From the NCBI GenBank assembly GCA_034436375.1, contig DAOTVS010000188.1, positions 1 to 30,216 of the forward strand: a stretch of 30,216 bases of DNA, read 5' to 3'. A program made the translations under genes and the position numbers. The notes below the pieces were generated by a model. The model made no database searches, had not been told where the DNA came from, and saw only the letters and a list, made by a program, of their open reading frames with translations. The DNA is from DAOTVS01 sp034436375. GTDB taxonomy: Bacteria; Chloroflexota; Anaerolineae; SpSt-313. This document shows, piece by piece, positions 23,157-30,193 of this stretch. Each line of letters starts with the position of its first letter. Position 1 is the stretch's first letter.

Positions 23157-24305
23157 TCACCCCCTGGCGATGGTTTCCAGTGCGGCCAGCGCCTCATCGA
23201 CCTGGGCGATCGTGTTATAGTACCCCAGGCTCCAGCGTACAGCGCCGGTGGGAAAGGTGCCCATGGTGCGGTGGGCGCCGGGGGAACAATGCAGCCCCAC
23301 CCGGCAGAGCACCCCAAACTCCTCATCGAGGCGCAGACCCACGGTAGAGGGCTCCAACCCTGCCACGTTGAAGGATACCGTGGCAACCCGCTGCTCCGCC
23401 TGCTGCGGCCCGTAGAGGGTCACCTGGGGGATGCAGGCCAGCCCAGCCAAAAGCCTGCGGGTGAGGCTGCGGTCGTGCTCTTGTACAGCCTCGACCCCCA
23501 CGCGCAGAATCTCCTGCACCCCGGCGGCCAGCCCGGCCAGGCCAGGCCCGTTCAGCGTGCCGCTCTCATACCGGTCGGGCAGAAAGGCAGGCTGCTCCTC
23601 TTCCTCGGAACGGCTCCCCGTGCCCCCGCGCACCAGGGGCAACAGCTCGTCGAGGGCCACCCGCGGCCCGATGTAGAGACCCCCTGTCCCCTGTGGCCCC
23701 AGGAGCGCCTTGTGCCCGGTAAAGGCCAGAAGGTCGATCGCTTCCGCCTCGATATCGATGGGGTAGGCGCCGGCCGTCTGTGCCGCATCGACCAGGAAGA
23801 GCAGATCATGCCGGCGGGCTACCTGACCCACCTCGGCCACCGGCAGCAGAGTGCCGAGGACATTGGAGGCCTGAGTCAGCACGATAAGGCGCGTATTGGG
23901 GCGCACCTCCGCCTCGACGGCGCGGGGGTCCAGGAACCCCTCCGGCGAGCAGTGCACAACGGTGACCTGCACACCTCGCCGCTCCAGCGCCCGCAGCGGG
24001 CGCATCACCGAATTGTGCTCCACCGAGCTCGTAATGACGTGCTGCCCCGGGCGCAAGAGCCCGCAGAGGGCCAGGTTCAATGCCTCGGTGGCATTCGGGG
24101 CAAACACGATGCGCAGGGGATCGTCCACACCGAACAAAGTCGCCAGGTTCTCTCGCGCCTGGTAGATGAGGCGCGCCCCCTCCACCGCCAGCCGGTGCCC
24201 CGAGCGGCCGGGATTGGCGCCCACCTCCGTCATAAAGCGGGCCATCGCCTCAGTGACTGCTGGCGGCTTGGGCCAGCCGCTCGCTGCGTTATCAAAATAG
24301 ATCAT
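23157..24305 (-). CDS. Cysteine desulfurase family protein (class V aminotransferase fold)
   Basis: A 382-residue PLP enzyme of the cysteine desulfurase/selenocysteine lyase group. It opens MIYFDNAASGWPKP and has APNATEALN for PLP phosphate contacts, VEHNSV with His97, DAAQTAG with Asp173, TGHKALLGPQGTGGL with the PLP Lys199, and CRVGLHCSPGAHRTMGT with the active-site Cys340. This GLHC(S/A)P context is typical of the subgroup often found beside DUF3343. It would mobilise sulfur or selenium from cysteine or selenocysteine to the small downstream carrier. The ATG at 24305 has its own promoter. The coupled DUF3343 gene and the AOR operon follow on the same strand. Confidence 0.93.
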   Translation of the reverse strand: MIYFDNAASGWPKPPAVTEAMARFMTEVGANPGRSGHRLAVEGARLIYQARENLATLFGVDDPLRIVFAPNATEALNLALCGLLRPGQHVITSSVEHNSVMRPLRALERRGVQVTVVHCSPEGFLDPRAVEAEVRPNTRLIVLTQASNVLGTLLPVAEVGQVARRHDLLFLVDAAQTAGAYPIDIEAEAIDLLAFTGHKALLGPQGTGGLYIGPRVALDELLPLVRGGTGSRSEEEEQPAFLPDRYESGTLNGPGLAGLAAGVQEILRVGVEAVQEHDRSLTRRLLAGLACIPQVTLYGPQQAEQRVATVSFNVAGLEPSTVGLRLDEEFGVLCRVGLHCSPGAHRTMGTFPTGAVRWSLGYYNTIAQVDEALAALETIARG

Positions 24306-24333
24306 GAGACCATCCCATTACGTGATATATTCC

Positions 24334-24362
24334 ATTGTATCACGCCCCGTCGCCCCCGCCAA
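24334..24362 (-). promoter_or_regulatory. Promoter of the desulfurase-DUF3343 operon
   Basis: Minus strand TTGGCG (24362-24357), 17-base spacer, TACAAT (24339-24334), about 30 bases before the ATG at 24305. CGTGATA/TATCACG flanks the -10 region (24321-24344). Confidence 0.65.
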
Positions 24363-24393
24363 GGCCGAGCGCAGGTCAGGTGAAATCGCCTAT

Positions 24394-24422
24394 TTGCCTG
24401 ATTTTCAATTAACCATTATTAT
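24394..24422 (+). promoter_or_regulatory. Promoter of the first C39-like peptidase gene
   Basis: TTGCCT (24394-24399), 17-base spacer, TATTAT (24417-24422) in an AT-rich island. The leader is about 155 bases and contains GCCGGCCG/CGGCCGGC (24531-24538 and 24549-24556). Confidence 0.68.
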
Positions 24423-24582
24423 ACTCATAACCACTGCCCCGACTCGATCCATCCTGCACAGGCAGGAGACCATCTCCGCGCGACGCCTGCCAGACTGACA
24501 GGCCCAATGATCGGCCAAGCCTGCCCGGTGGCCGGCCGTGCCCCAGAGCGGCCGGCTCCAAGAGAACCTAGAGAGGTCGACT

Positions 24583-25407
24583 GTGAGAGTACGGTTCGTT
24601 TGTCCACTCGTGTTCGCTGCCGCGCTGGCGCTCATGCTGCTATTGCCAGCGCCCATCGCCCGTGCTGACTCACCGGATGATACAGCCGGTGTGTCGCCCG
24701 AGCTGATCCAGGAGGCCCAGCGCAAAGCCAGCCTGCAGAACTTGTTGTATGTCAACCCCGACGTTGACCACGCTCGTCAGGGCGAGGCTATCGACCTCGG
24801 GCAGGTCTCAGTCGGGGCCTTGGTCGAGCGAGGCACCCTCACTCTCACCCGCGACACTCAGGCAGCCTTTGCCTATGTACAGCCCTATCGGGAGCCCGAC
24901 GATTATGCCCATCGCAATTATTGCGGCGCCGGCGCTGTGACAGAGCTCCTCTCGCACTGGGATCCGAGCCTGCCCCAGACCATCGATATCGATCAACTGG
25001 GAGACGAGATGGGTCTGGACCCGAATGGCGGCCTCTGGGTCAAGGATATGGTGCCGACCATCAATAACCATCTGAACCAGTATCTGGGACAGACGGTCGA
25101 TTGGTATCATTACGACAAGGCCACCAGCCTGGCCGATTTCCGCTACATGCTCGATATCGATATCCGGCAGAACGGCGTGCCCCTGATCACGGGCGTCATG
25201 ACGGGCGGGCTGCCTGGCTGGGGATCGAGTAACGTCGGCCACATTATCGCCGTCTACGGTTACACCCGCAGCCCCGACGGCACCGAATACGTTGAGTATT
25301 GCGATACGGCTGCGCCAAGCGCCGGTTATGCAGGCATGATCCTGAATCAGCTCGACCTCGCTTCGTTCTGGCAGGCTGCGGGCCCGGAGTGCGCCGTTGA
25401 TTGGTAA
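24583..25407 (+). CDS. Secreted C39-like cysteine peptidase, first copy
   Basis: A 274-residue exported protein. A Sec signal peptide with Arg near the N-terminus, a hydrophobic core (about 8-22) and an ARA-DS cleavage site (about residue 28) is visible. The papain-like core has the nucleophile Cys114 in HRNYCGAGAV, His220 in VGHIIAVYGYTRSPDGTEYV and Asp241 in EYCDTA, the order of the peptidase C39_2 family. The glutamine usually found before the Cys is not evident. The GTG at 24583 has GAGAGGT upstream; the frame could extend only to an ATG at 24538, which would spoil the signal peptide. A paralogue lies at 26310-27467. Activity is likely but untested; the substrate is unknown. Confidence 0.87.
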   Translation: MRVRFVCPLVFAAALALMLLLPAPIARADSPDDTAGVSPELIQEAQRKASLQNLLYVNPDVDHARQGEAIDLGQVSVGALVERGTLTLTRDTQAAFAYVQPYREPDDYAHRNYCGAGAVTELLSHWDPSLPQTIDIDQLGDEMGLDPNGGLWVKDMVPTINNHLNQYLGQTVDWYHYDKATSLADFRYMLDIDIRQNGVPLITGVMTGGLPGWGSSNVGHIIAVYGYTRSPDGTEYVEYCDTAAPSAGYAGMILNQLDLASFWQAAGPECAVDW

Positions 25408-25422
25408 GCAAATGGGCGTGAC

Positions 25423-25688
25423 GGCTTGAGCCCAATACCTTTTAAATAAGCGTGCTGCATGCAGTAAGGGGACCCGAGGCTGAAGCCGTCTGGCTGAGAA
25501 GAGCAAAGCCGTGCGGGCTCGTGTGGGAGCAGGTTGGCTTGAGCAGCAAGGAATGATCTAGCACAAGCCCCGAAGGGGGCTTTGCCGCTCTGAGCCCGAT
25601 GGCTTCAGCCTCGGGTGGCCCTCGAGCGCGCAACCGGGCTTGCCCGCAGAAGTCTCGCTCCTTATTTGAAAGGTATTGGGCTCAAGCC
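25423..25688. repeat. 266-base multi-level fold-back element
   Basis: Outer arms 25423-25450 (begins GGCTTGAGCCCAATACC) and 25661-25688 match at 27 of 28 positions, and the one difference still allows a G-U pair. Inside are perfect arms CCCGAGGCTGAAGCC (25473-25487) and GGCTTCAGCCTCGGG (25601-25615), then GCAAAGCC (25503-25510) and GGCTTTGC (25578-25585). A local hairpin AAGCCCC/GGGGCTT lies at 25565-25582. The element begins 15 bases after the stop of the first C39-like gene. No coding frame is supported. Confidence 0.82.
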
Positions 25689-25715
25689 GCCACGACAATA
25701 TCGTCGCCTGCCCAG

Positions 25716-25906
25716 TTGCATTATGTCGAGCCATGTGCTATCATATCCGTCTCGCGGCACGAACAGCCATCGCAGGCCGCCTGCTCATTTGCATTATGTC
25801 GAGCCCTGTGTTATCATATCCGTCTCGCGGCACAAACAGCCCGGCACGGTGGCGTAGCCATTTGCATTATGTCGAGCTGTGTGTTATCATATCCGTCTCG
25901 CGGCGA
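25716..25906 (+). promoter_or_regulatory. Three 73-base tandem repeats, each with an extended -10 promoter
   Basis: A roughly 45-base core recurs at 25716, 25789 and 25862, exactly 73 bases apart. Each core reads TTGCAT, a 17-base spacer, and TATCAT, giving -10 boxes at 25739-25744, 25812-25817 and 25885-25890. In every copy the -10 box is preceded by TGN, and the following ATCCGTCTCGCGGC is identical. The 28-base segments between cores share only their ends. All point toward the second C39-like gene, with the nearest start about 410 bases upstream of its TTG. Confidence 0.72.
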
Positions 25907-26309
25907 GATGGGCTCCGTACCATTCGCCTCAATCCTCAGGTCACCAGTTTTGACCTGCCGGCGGGGTCTCACCGGCGCATCCCAATGTAACTCCAATCGA
26001 CGTCAGGCCTTACCTGCCAACCAGCGCCCCTTGGCTCCGGCGTTTGCCGGAACAGCGTGACGCCTGGCAGGCGCGCCAGCAAGACGGCCATCCGCCTATG
26101 GACGGGCGACCGCCTGGGCTGTTTGGGTTCCCGCGACGGGCGCACGCGGGCGCTACCGCTGTGTGGCGCCCTCTCAAGCGCCAATAGCGCGCTCAGCGCG
26201 CGACGCCGGAACCGTAAACGAGCCGCACGCTGCTTCTGTCTCGGTCAGGGGATGGGCAGCGCTCAGGCCGCGAGAGATCCTGGCCAAGTCTTTTGGAGGA
26301 ATAACCGTT
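25907..26309 (+). other. Long GC-rich leader of the second C39-like gene
   Basis: About 400 bases without a supported gene, downstream of the triple promoters. It is rich in short GC dyads, for example around 26070-26200, and ends with the ribosome site TTGGAGGA. No riboswitch class was recognised with confidence. A structured leader is possible, because cell-wall hydrolase genes often carry c-di-AMP or c-di-GMP riboswitches, but the consensus motifs could not be seen. Confidence 0.45.
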
Positions 26310-27467
26310 TTGCGTAAACGGATTATCAGTACATTTGTTACGGTCGCCACGCTGGCGACCATGAGCACGCCTTTGGCGCATATTGCCCGGGCAGAGACGG
26401 CGCCGGCGCCGAATCCGCGGCTGCAAGCTACGGTGCAGAGCCAACTGGCAAGCCAGTCGCCCAAGGTAGTCCGGGTGCCCGCGCCGAATGCGCAATTGCA
26501 GACTGTGGTGCCGATTCAGCCGGCGGACCCATCGCCCAAGGTGATCCGGGTGCCGGCGCCGAATGCGCAGTTGCAGACCCTGCTGGTGATCCATCCTGCG
26601 GTCCAACAAGCCGGCCAGCCTGCGGGCGAGCCGGTGGTCCAGCAGGCCAGCCAACCGGTAATCCAGCAGGCCAGTGACACGACGAATACGAACGGTAACA
26701 GCAATCAAAATCAGCGACCCGCCGTGACGGCCAACCAGGTCGATGCGGCGAGCGTTTCCAGCAAGCTGCGCCAGCAGGCGCAGGACAAGGCGGGCGAGCA
26801 GGGTCTCCTGAACGCGATGGGCACCAGCACGGCTCGTGCGGGCGACACGATCGATACCAACCAGGCTTCGGTCAAGTCGCTAACGGATAGCGGCCAGATC
26901 AAGGTGCAATCGGATACGCAGGGCGCATACGCTTATGTGCAGCCTTACATGGAGCCGAACGATTTCGCCCACCGCAACTATTGTGGTGCGGGCGCGACCG
27001 TTTCGCTGCTGGGGCACTTTGACCCGAGCCTGCCTCAGAACGTGAATATTGACCAGATCGGCCAGGAGATCAATCTCGATCCCAATGCGGGCGCCTGGGT
27101 CAAGGATATCGTGCCGGCTGTCAACAGCCATCTCAACCAGATCGCCGGCCAGGATGTCAACTGGTACCAGTATGGCCAGGCCCAGAGCCTGAACGATCTG
27201 CGTTGGATGATCAATGTGGACATCCAGCAGAATGGCGTGCCTTTCATCACGTCGCTCAACACCGGTGGTCTGCCCGGCTGGGGCTCCACGGATGTGGGCC
27301 ACATCGTGGCCGTCTATGGCTACACGCGCATGCCTGATGGGACCGAGTACGTCCACTATGAGGACACGGCACCCCCGAGCTCCGGTTTCACGGGCCACAC
27401 GTTCAACACCGTGGAACTGGGCCAGTTCTGGCAGGCCGTGAGCGGCAACAGTGCTCAGGTCTGGTAA
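26310..27467 (+). CDS. Secreted C39-like cysteine peptidase with repeat linker, second copy
   Basis: A 385-residue exported paralogue of the gene at 24583. A Sec signal peptide (MRKRIISTFVTVATLATMS, cleavage near ARA-ET at residue 28) is followed by three 25-residue repeats (about 32-92; core SPKVxRVPAPNAQLQT), then a Gln-rich stretch (VQQASQPVIQQAS) and Asn-rich segment up to about residue 137. The catalytic domain (about 195-385) keeps Cys225 in HRNYCGAGAT, His331 in VGHIVAVYGYTR and Asp352 in HYEDTA. The repeats suggest a wall-binding or spacer region. The TTG start at 26310 has TTGGAGGA nine bases upstream and gives the correct signal peptide; ATG alternatives are absent. A strong terminator follows. 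Confidence 0.86.
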   Translation: MRKRIISTFVTVATLATMSTPLAHIARAETAPAPNPRLQATVQSQLASQSPKVVRVPAPNAQLQTVVPIQPADPSPKVIRVPAPNAQLQTLLVIHPAVQQAGQPAGEPVVQQASQPVIQQASDTTNTNGNSNQNQRPAVTANQVDAASVSSKLRQQAQDKAGEQGLLNAMGTSTARAGDTIDTNQASVKSLTDSGQIKVQSDTQGAYAYVQPYMEPNDFAHRNYCGAGATVSLLGHFDPSLPQNVNIDQIGQEINLDPNAGAWVKDIVPAVNSHLNQIAGQDVNWYQYGQAQSLNDLRWMINVDIQQNGVPFITSLNTGGLPGWGSTDVGHIVAVYGYTRMPDGTEYVHYEDTAPPSSGFTGHTFNTVELGQFWQAVSGNSAQVW

Positions 27468-27478
27468 GCGTTTTCGCC

Positions 27479-27522
27479 ATGAGCCTTGCGAGGGCTTCAC
27501 CTTCGCAAGGCTCATTTTGTTT
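27479..27522 (+). terminator. Rho-independent terminator of the second C39-like gene
   Basis: ATGAGCCTTGCGA (27479-27491) pairs perfectly with TCGCAAGGCTCAT (27503-27515), loop of 11 bases, then TTTGTTT. It begins 11 bases after the stop codon. Confidence 0.92.
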
Positions 27523-27635
27523 GACCTCTGTTGACGAGGGCCCGCCCATCAGGGCCCTGCATTGGCAGCACGCCAATAGCAAGTGGCTCCCTTGGCCAAG
27601 CTTAGGTTACTGTAGCAGGCACAGTCTGTTATGGC

Positions 27636-29141
27636 TCAGCGAAAGGCTTCCGCAGGGCCGTAGGGCGCCAGGCCCACGGTGATATAAGAATTGATCGCCG
27701 TATCGTCCTCCGCGCAGGCAAACTGCCACAGCCGCCGGCAGAGGTCGCGCTTGACCTCATCATAGGCAGGGTCGGCGGCGAGGTTGGTCATCTCATCGGG
27801 GTCCCGCCGCAGGTCATAGAGCTCATCCTGGTCAAAGGCGTTAAAGACATATTTCCAATCCGCCGTCATCACCGAACGCTGGGTGTAGTAGAGCTCCACG
27901 CCGTTGCACTGGGTAAAGAGTGCGTCGCGCCAGGCGGAGGGCGCCTGCCCCGCCAGGAAGGGCGCCAGGCTGGCCCCGGCCATGTGCCTATCCGCCTGCC
28001 GGGCTCCCCATCGGGCTGCGGATAGCCCGATGGGGAGCCCCGGCTGCGCGCCGGCCAGCTCGATCAGGGTCGGCGCCACATCGGCCAGCGAGACGAATGC
28101 GTCCACGCAGCGCCCCGGGTCGCGCACCCCCGCCGGCCAGCGGACAATAAAGGGCACATGGTAAGCCCCCTGGAAGCAGGGGATGCCTTTGGCAAAGAGG
28201 CCGTGCTCGCCGCAGTAGTCGCCATGATCCGAGCAGTAGAGCACCAGCGTGTCCTCCGCCTGCCCCGACGCGTCAAGCACGCCCAACAACTGGCCAAAGA
28301 GGTCATCGAGATAGGCGCAATAGGCCCAGTAGTGGCGGATTGCCTCGCGCACCTCGCGCTCGCTCAGCTGGCCGAAAACCTGCCGGCGCATGCGGGCGTA
28401 GACCTGCGGCTTATCGGCGAGCGTATCCGCATAGCTCGGGGGCAAGGGGACCGAGTCGAGGGGGATGCGGTCCAGGTAGGCCTGGGGGACGAAATAGGGG
28501 TCGTGCGGCCCCACCAGGCCGACGTAGAGGCACCAGGGCTCCTGGCTGTGGACGAGCTCGCGCAGGGCCGGGATGGCCACTTCCATCGTGTGCTGGTCGT
28601 GGTCCTGCGGTGCGGCCTCCCTCGCCCCATACAGGCGATAGGCGCCATACCCCGGGCGCAGGATCTGCCCTTCCCCGCGGGCCGTCGGCTCGGGCTCAGC
28701 CGCCAACCGGCGATAGTCCTCCCAGCCGCCCCCGTGTTGCGTGCCAGCGCCGGCCGAGACAAAGTGCTCCACCCAGCCGCGGTCGCGCGGGCCCTCCTCC
28801 ACGCTGACGTGCCACTTGCCGCAAAAGTGCAGTTGGTAGCCCTGCTCTGCCAGGTCCTCGCTCCACAGGCGTACGCCCGGCCGCAGGCCCCGGCTCAGCG
28901 CCTGACGGTTGCAGATATTGTTCCATACCCCATGGCCCGAGGGGTAGAGCCCGGTGAAAAAGGTGGCCCGCGACGGGCAGCAGTGGGCCGTTGGGCAATA
29001 GGTGCGCGTAAAGGTCACTCCCCGCGCCACCAGGCCGGCCGCGTGGGGTGTGAGCGCCGGGCGTGTGGGCCACACCGTATCGGCCCGCTGATGGTCCGTC
29101 ATAAAGATGAGGATGTTGGGTCGCTTTGTGCTGGGCATCAT
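27636..29141 (-). CDS. Sulfatase (type I, formylglycine-dependent)
   Basis: A 501-residue alkaline-phosphatase-superfamily sulfatase. The modification motif CxPSR is present as CCPSRATFFTG (Cys54 converted to formylglycine). Metal and substrate residues appear in PNILIFMTDHQRADT (8-22), CGKWHV, GPHDPY and YCSDHGDYCGEHG. No signal peptide is seen, so it probably acts in the cytoplasm. Residues GLPIGLSAARWGARQ are encoded by a palindrome and look like an insertion where relatives are short. A second ATG at 29138 has the better spacing from AGGAG. The gene follows the broken sulfatase directly and may act on imported sulfated sugars. Confidence 0.92.
   Translation of the reverse strand: MMPSTKRPNILIFMTDHQRADTVWPTRPALTPHAAGLVARGVTFTRTYCPTAHCCPSRATFFTGLYPSGHGVWNNICNRQALSRGLRPGVRLWSEDLAEQGYQLHFCGKWHVSVEEGPRDRGWVEHFVSAGAGTQHGGGWEDYRRLAAEPEPTARGEGQILRPGYGAYRLYGAREAAPQDHDQHTMEVAIPALRELVHSQEPWCLYVGLVGPHDPYFVPQAYLDRIPLDSVPLPPSYADTLADKPQVYARMRRQVFGQLSEREVREAIRHYWAYCAYLDDLFGQLLGVLDASGQAEDTLVLYCSDHGDYCGEHGLFAKGIPCFQGAYHVPFIVRWPAGVRDPGRCVDAFVSLADVAPTLIELAGAQPGLPIGLSAARWGARQADRHMAGASLAPFLAGQAPSAWRDALFTQCNGVELYYTQRSVMTADWKYVFNAFDQDELYDLRRDPDEMTNLAADPAYDEVKRDLCRRLWQFACAEDDTAINSYITVGLAPYGPAEAFR
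28001..28040. repeat. Perfect 17-base-arm palindrome inside the sulfatase gene
   Basis: GGGCTCCCCATCGGGCT (28001-28017) and AGCCCGATGGGGAGCCC (28024-28040) flank a GCGGAT loop. In the sulfatase frame it codes for Gly-Leu-Pro-Ile-Gly-Leu-Ser-Ala-Ala-Arg-Trp-Gly-Ala without a stop or frameshift. Confidence 0.9.
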
Positions 29142-29908
29142 TCACTCCTAACCGCGCCGGTCCGTATCGTGGGGCACCACGTCGCCCGTTTCCAGGTAAG
29201 CTGGCTGGGCTTGCCCTGCCAACCCTCCGGCGTGGGCAACCGCTCCGGCAACCGCGCGGGGTCGATCGCGCTGTACCAGGGATCCTCCACGGCGTAGGGC
29301 GGGTGCGGATAGACAAGGGGCAGGTAGATGCAGAGGGGTTGATCTTTGGGCGCATGCCGGATCAGGTCCACCGCGCCCATGACGTTGGCCCAGTCGCTAT
29401 CGTGATAGTGCTCGGCGCCCCCCGCTTCGATACGCCCCACGTAAAAGGAGTAGTACGAGTCGCCGGCAGGGCTGCCGCGCCACACATCTGGCGGCTCTGG
29501 GCCCCACAGCGGGCGCACTGGCTCGGCAGGCCGATACTTGACGGTGCAATACTCGCTATAACCGTGTTGCGCCGGCACCAGGTCGTTCTTGCCGCCCCAC
29601 CAGACGTAATAACCCGCCTCTTTCAGCGTGCGCAGCAAGACGGGCTCGTCGGGGCGTATCATGTGGAACATGGTGCGGTGCCCGCGCACGTGGGGGTACC
29701 AGCCGCTCATGAACGAGCAGCGGCTGGGCGTGCAGACCGGATTCTGGCAAAAGGCGTTGCGGAAGGAGACTGCTGATGTCCGCACCAGGTCGTCGAGATT
29801 GGGCGTCACAGCAGCCGGGTTGCCCAGGTGCCTCATGACGCCGCCGCGCCACTGGTCGGGGTTGAAGATGAGGATATGCGGTCGCCTGGCCAAAATGTGC
29901 ACCTCCAT
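29138..29908 (-). pseudogene. Sulfatase with internal deletion and frameshift
   Basis: The frame reads a good sulfatase N-terminus for about 235 residues: HILIFNPDQWRGG (11-23), PVCTPSRCSFMSGWYP with an intact CxPSR motif, YPHPPYAVEDPWY, then TPEGWQGKP. It then stops after an unrelated tail (SQLTWKRATWC...), at 256 residues, about half the usual 450-500. The SDHG region is missing. In another frame, 29201-29148 codes for AYLETGDVVPHDTDRRG and a stop, which looks like the normal C-terminus of this subfamily. The simplest reading is a large internal deletion with a frame change. The true start may be a TTG at 29893 behind GGAGGTG. It ends directly at the next sulfatase's start. Confidence 0.75.
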
Positions 29909-29980
29909 GTCTTGGGTTTGCAGTCCTCAGAGAAAAAGTCGGGCAATTTGCTTTGCCGCCTCCCAGCAACTGCCCCTTGA

Positions 29981-30058
29981 GGGTGTGGGGTGAGTGCTGA
30001 TGAGCGCTTTGCGGTCCTGCAGGGCCACAAAGCGCTCATCAGCACTCACCCCACACCC
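29981..30058. repeat. Hairpin with 31-base perfect arms
   Basis: The left arm 29981-30011 (begins GGGTGTGGGGTGAGTGCTGA) is the exact reverse complement of 30028-30058 (ends TCAGCACTCACCCCACACCC). The 16-base loop is itself nearly palindromic around CCTGCAGG. It lies 72 bases upstream of the broken sulfatase in otherwise gene-free sequence (29909-30193). Confidence 0.92.
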
Positions 30059-30193
30059 CAAAAAGCTAAGGCCGGACGGTTGCGGAGCCCATAACCCGGC
30101 AAGGCGCCAGGTGGGCTTTCGCCGGCCGGTTTCCGTCAGGGCAACTGATATGAGACCTATACTGAATCCTGAGCTGGCAAGGAGACGTAAAAG

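Noticed and set aside
22887..24383. 498-codon open frame on the plus strand
   Set aside because: Shadow of the cysteine desulfurase gene, which has full catalytic motifs on the opposite strand.
25716..25906. CRISPR array (three repeats of about 45 bases with two 28-base spacers)
   Set aside because: The repeats differ from each other internally, the two spacers share their ends and length, each repeat contains promoter elements, and no cas gene is present. Tandem promoter duplication explains it better.
25599..26060. Open frame reading through the three repeats (peptides such as LHYVEPC)
   Set aside because: It has no ribosome site, its repeated peptide is just the promoter repeat translated, and the frame crosses promoters and intergenic sequence.
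28158..29297. 379-codon open frame on the plus strand
   Set aside because: Antisense to the sulfatase, which carries CxPSR and SDHG motifs.
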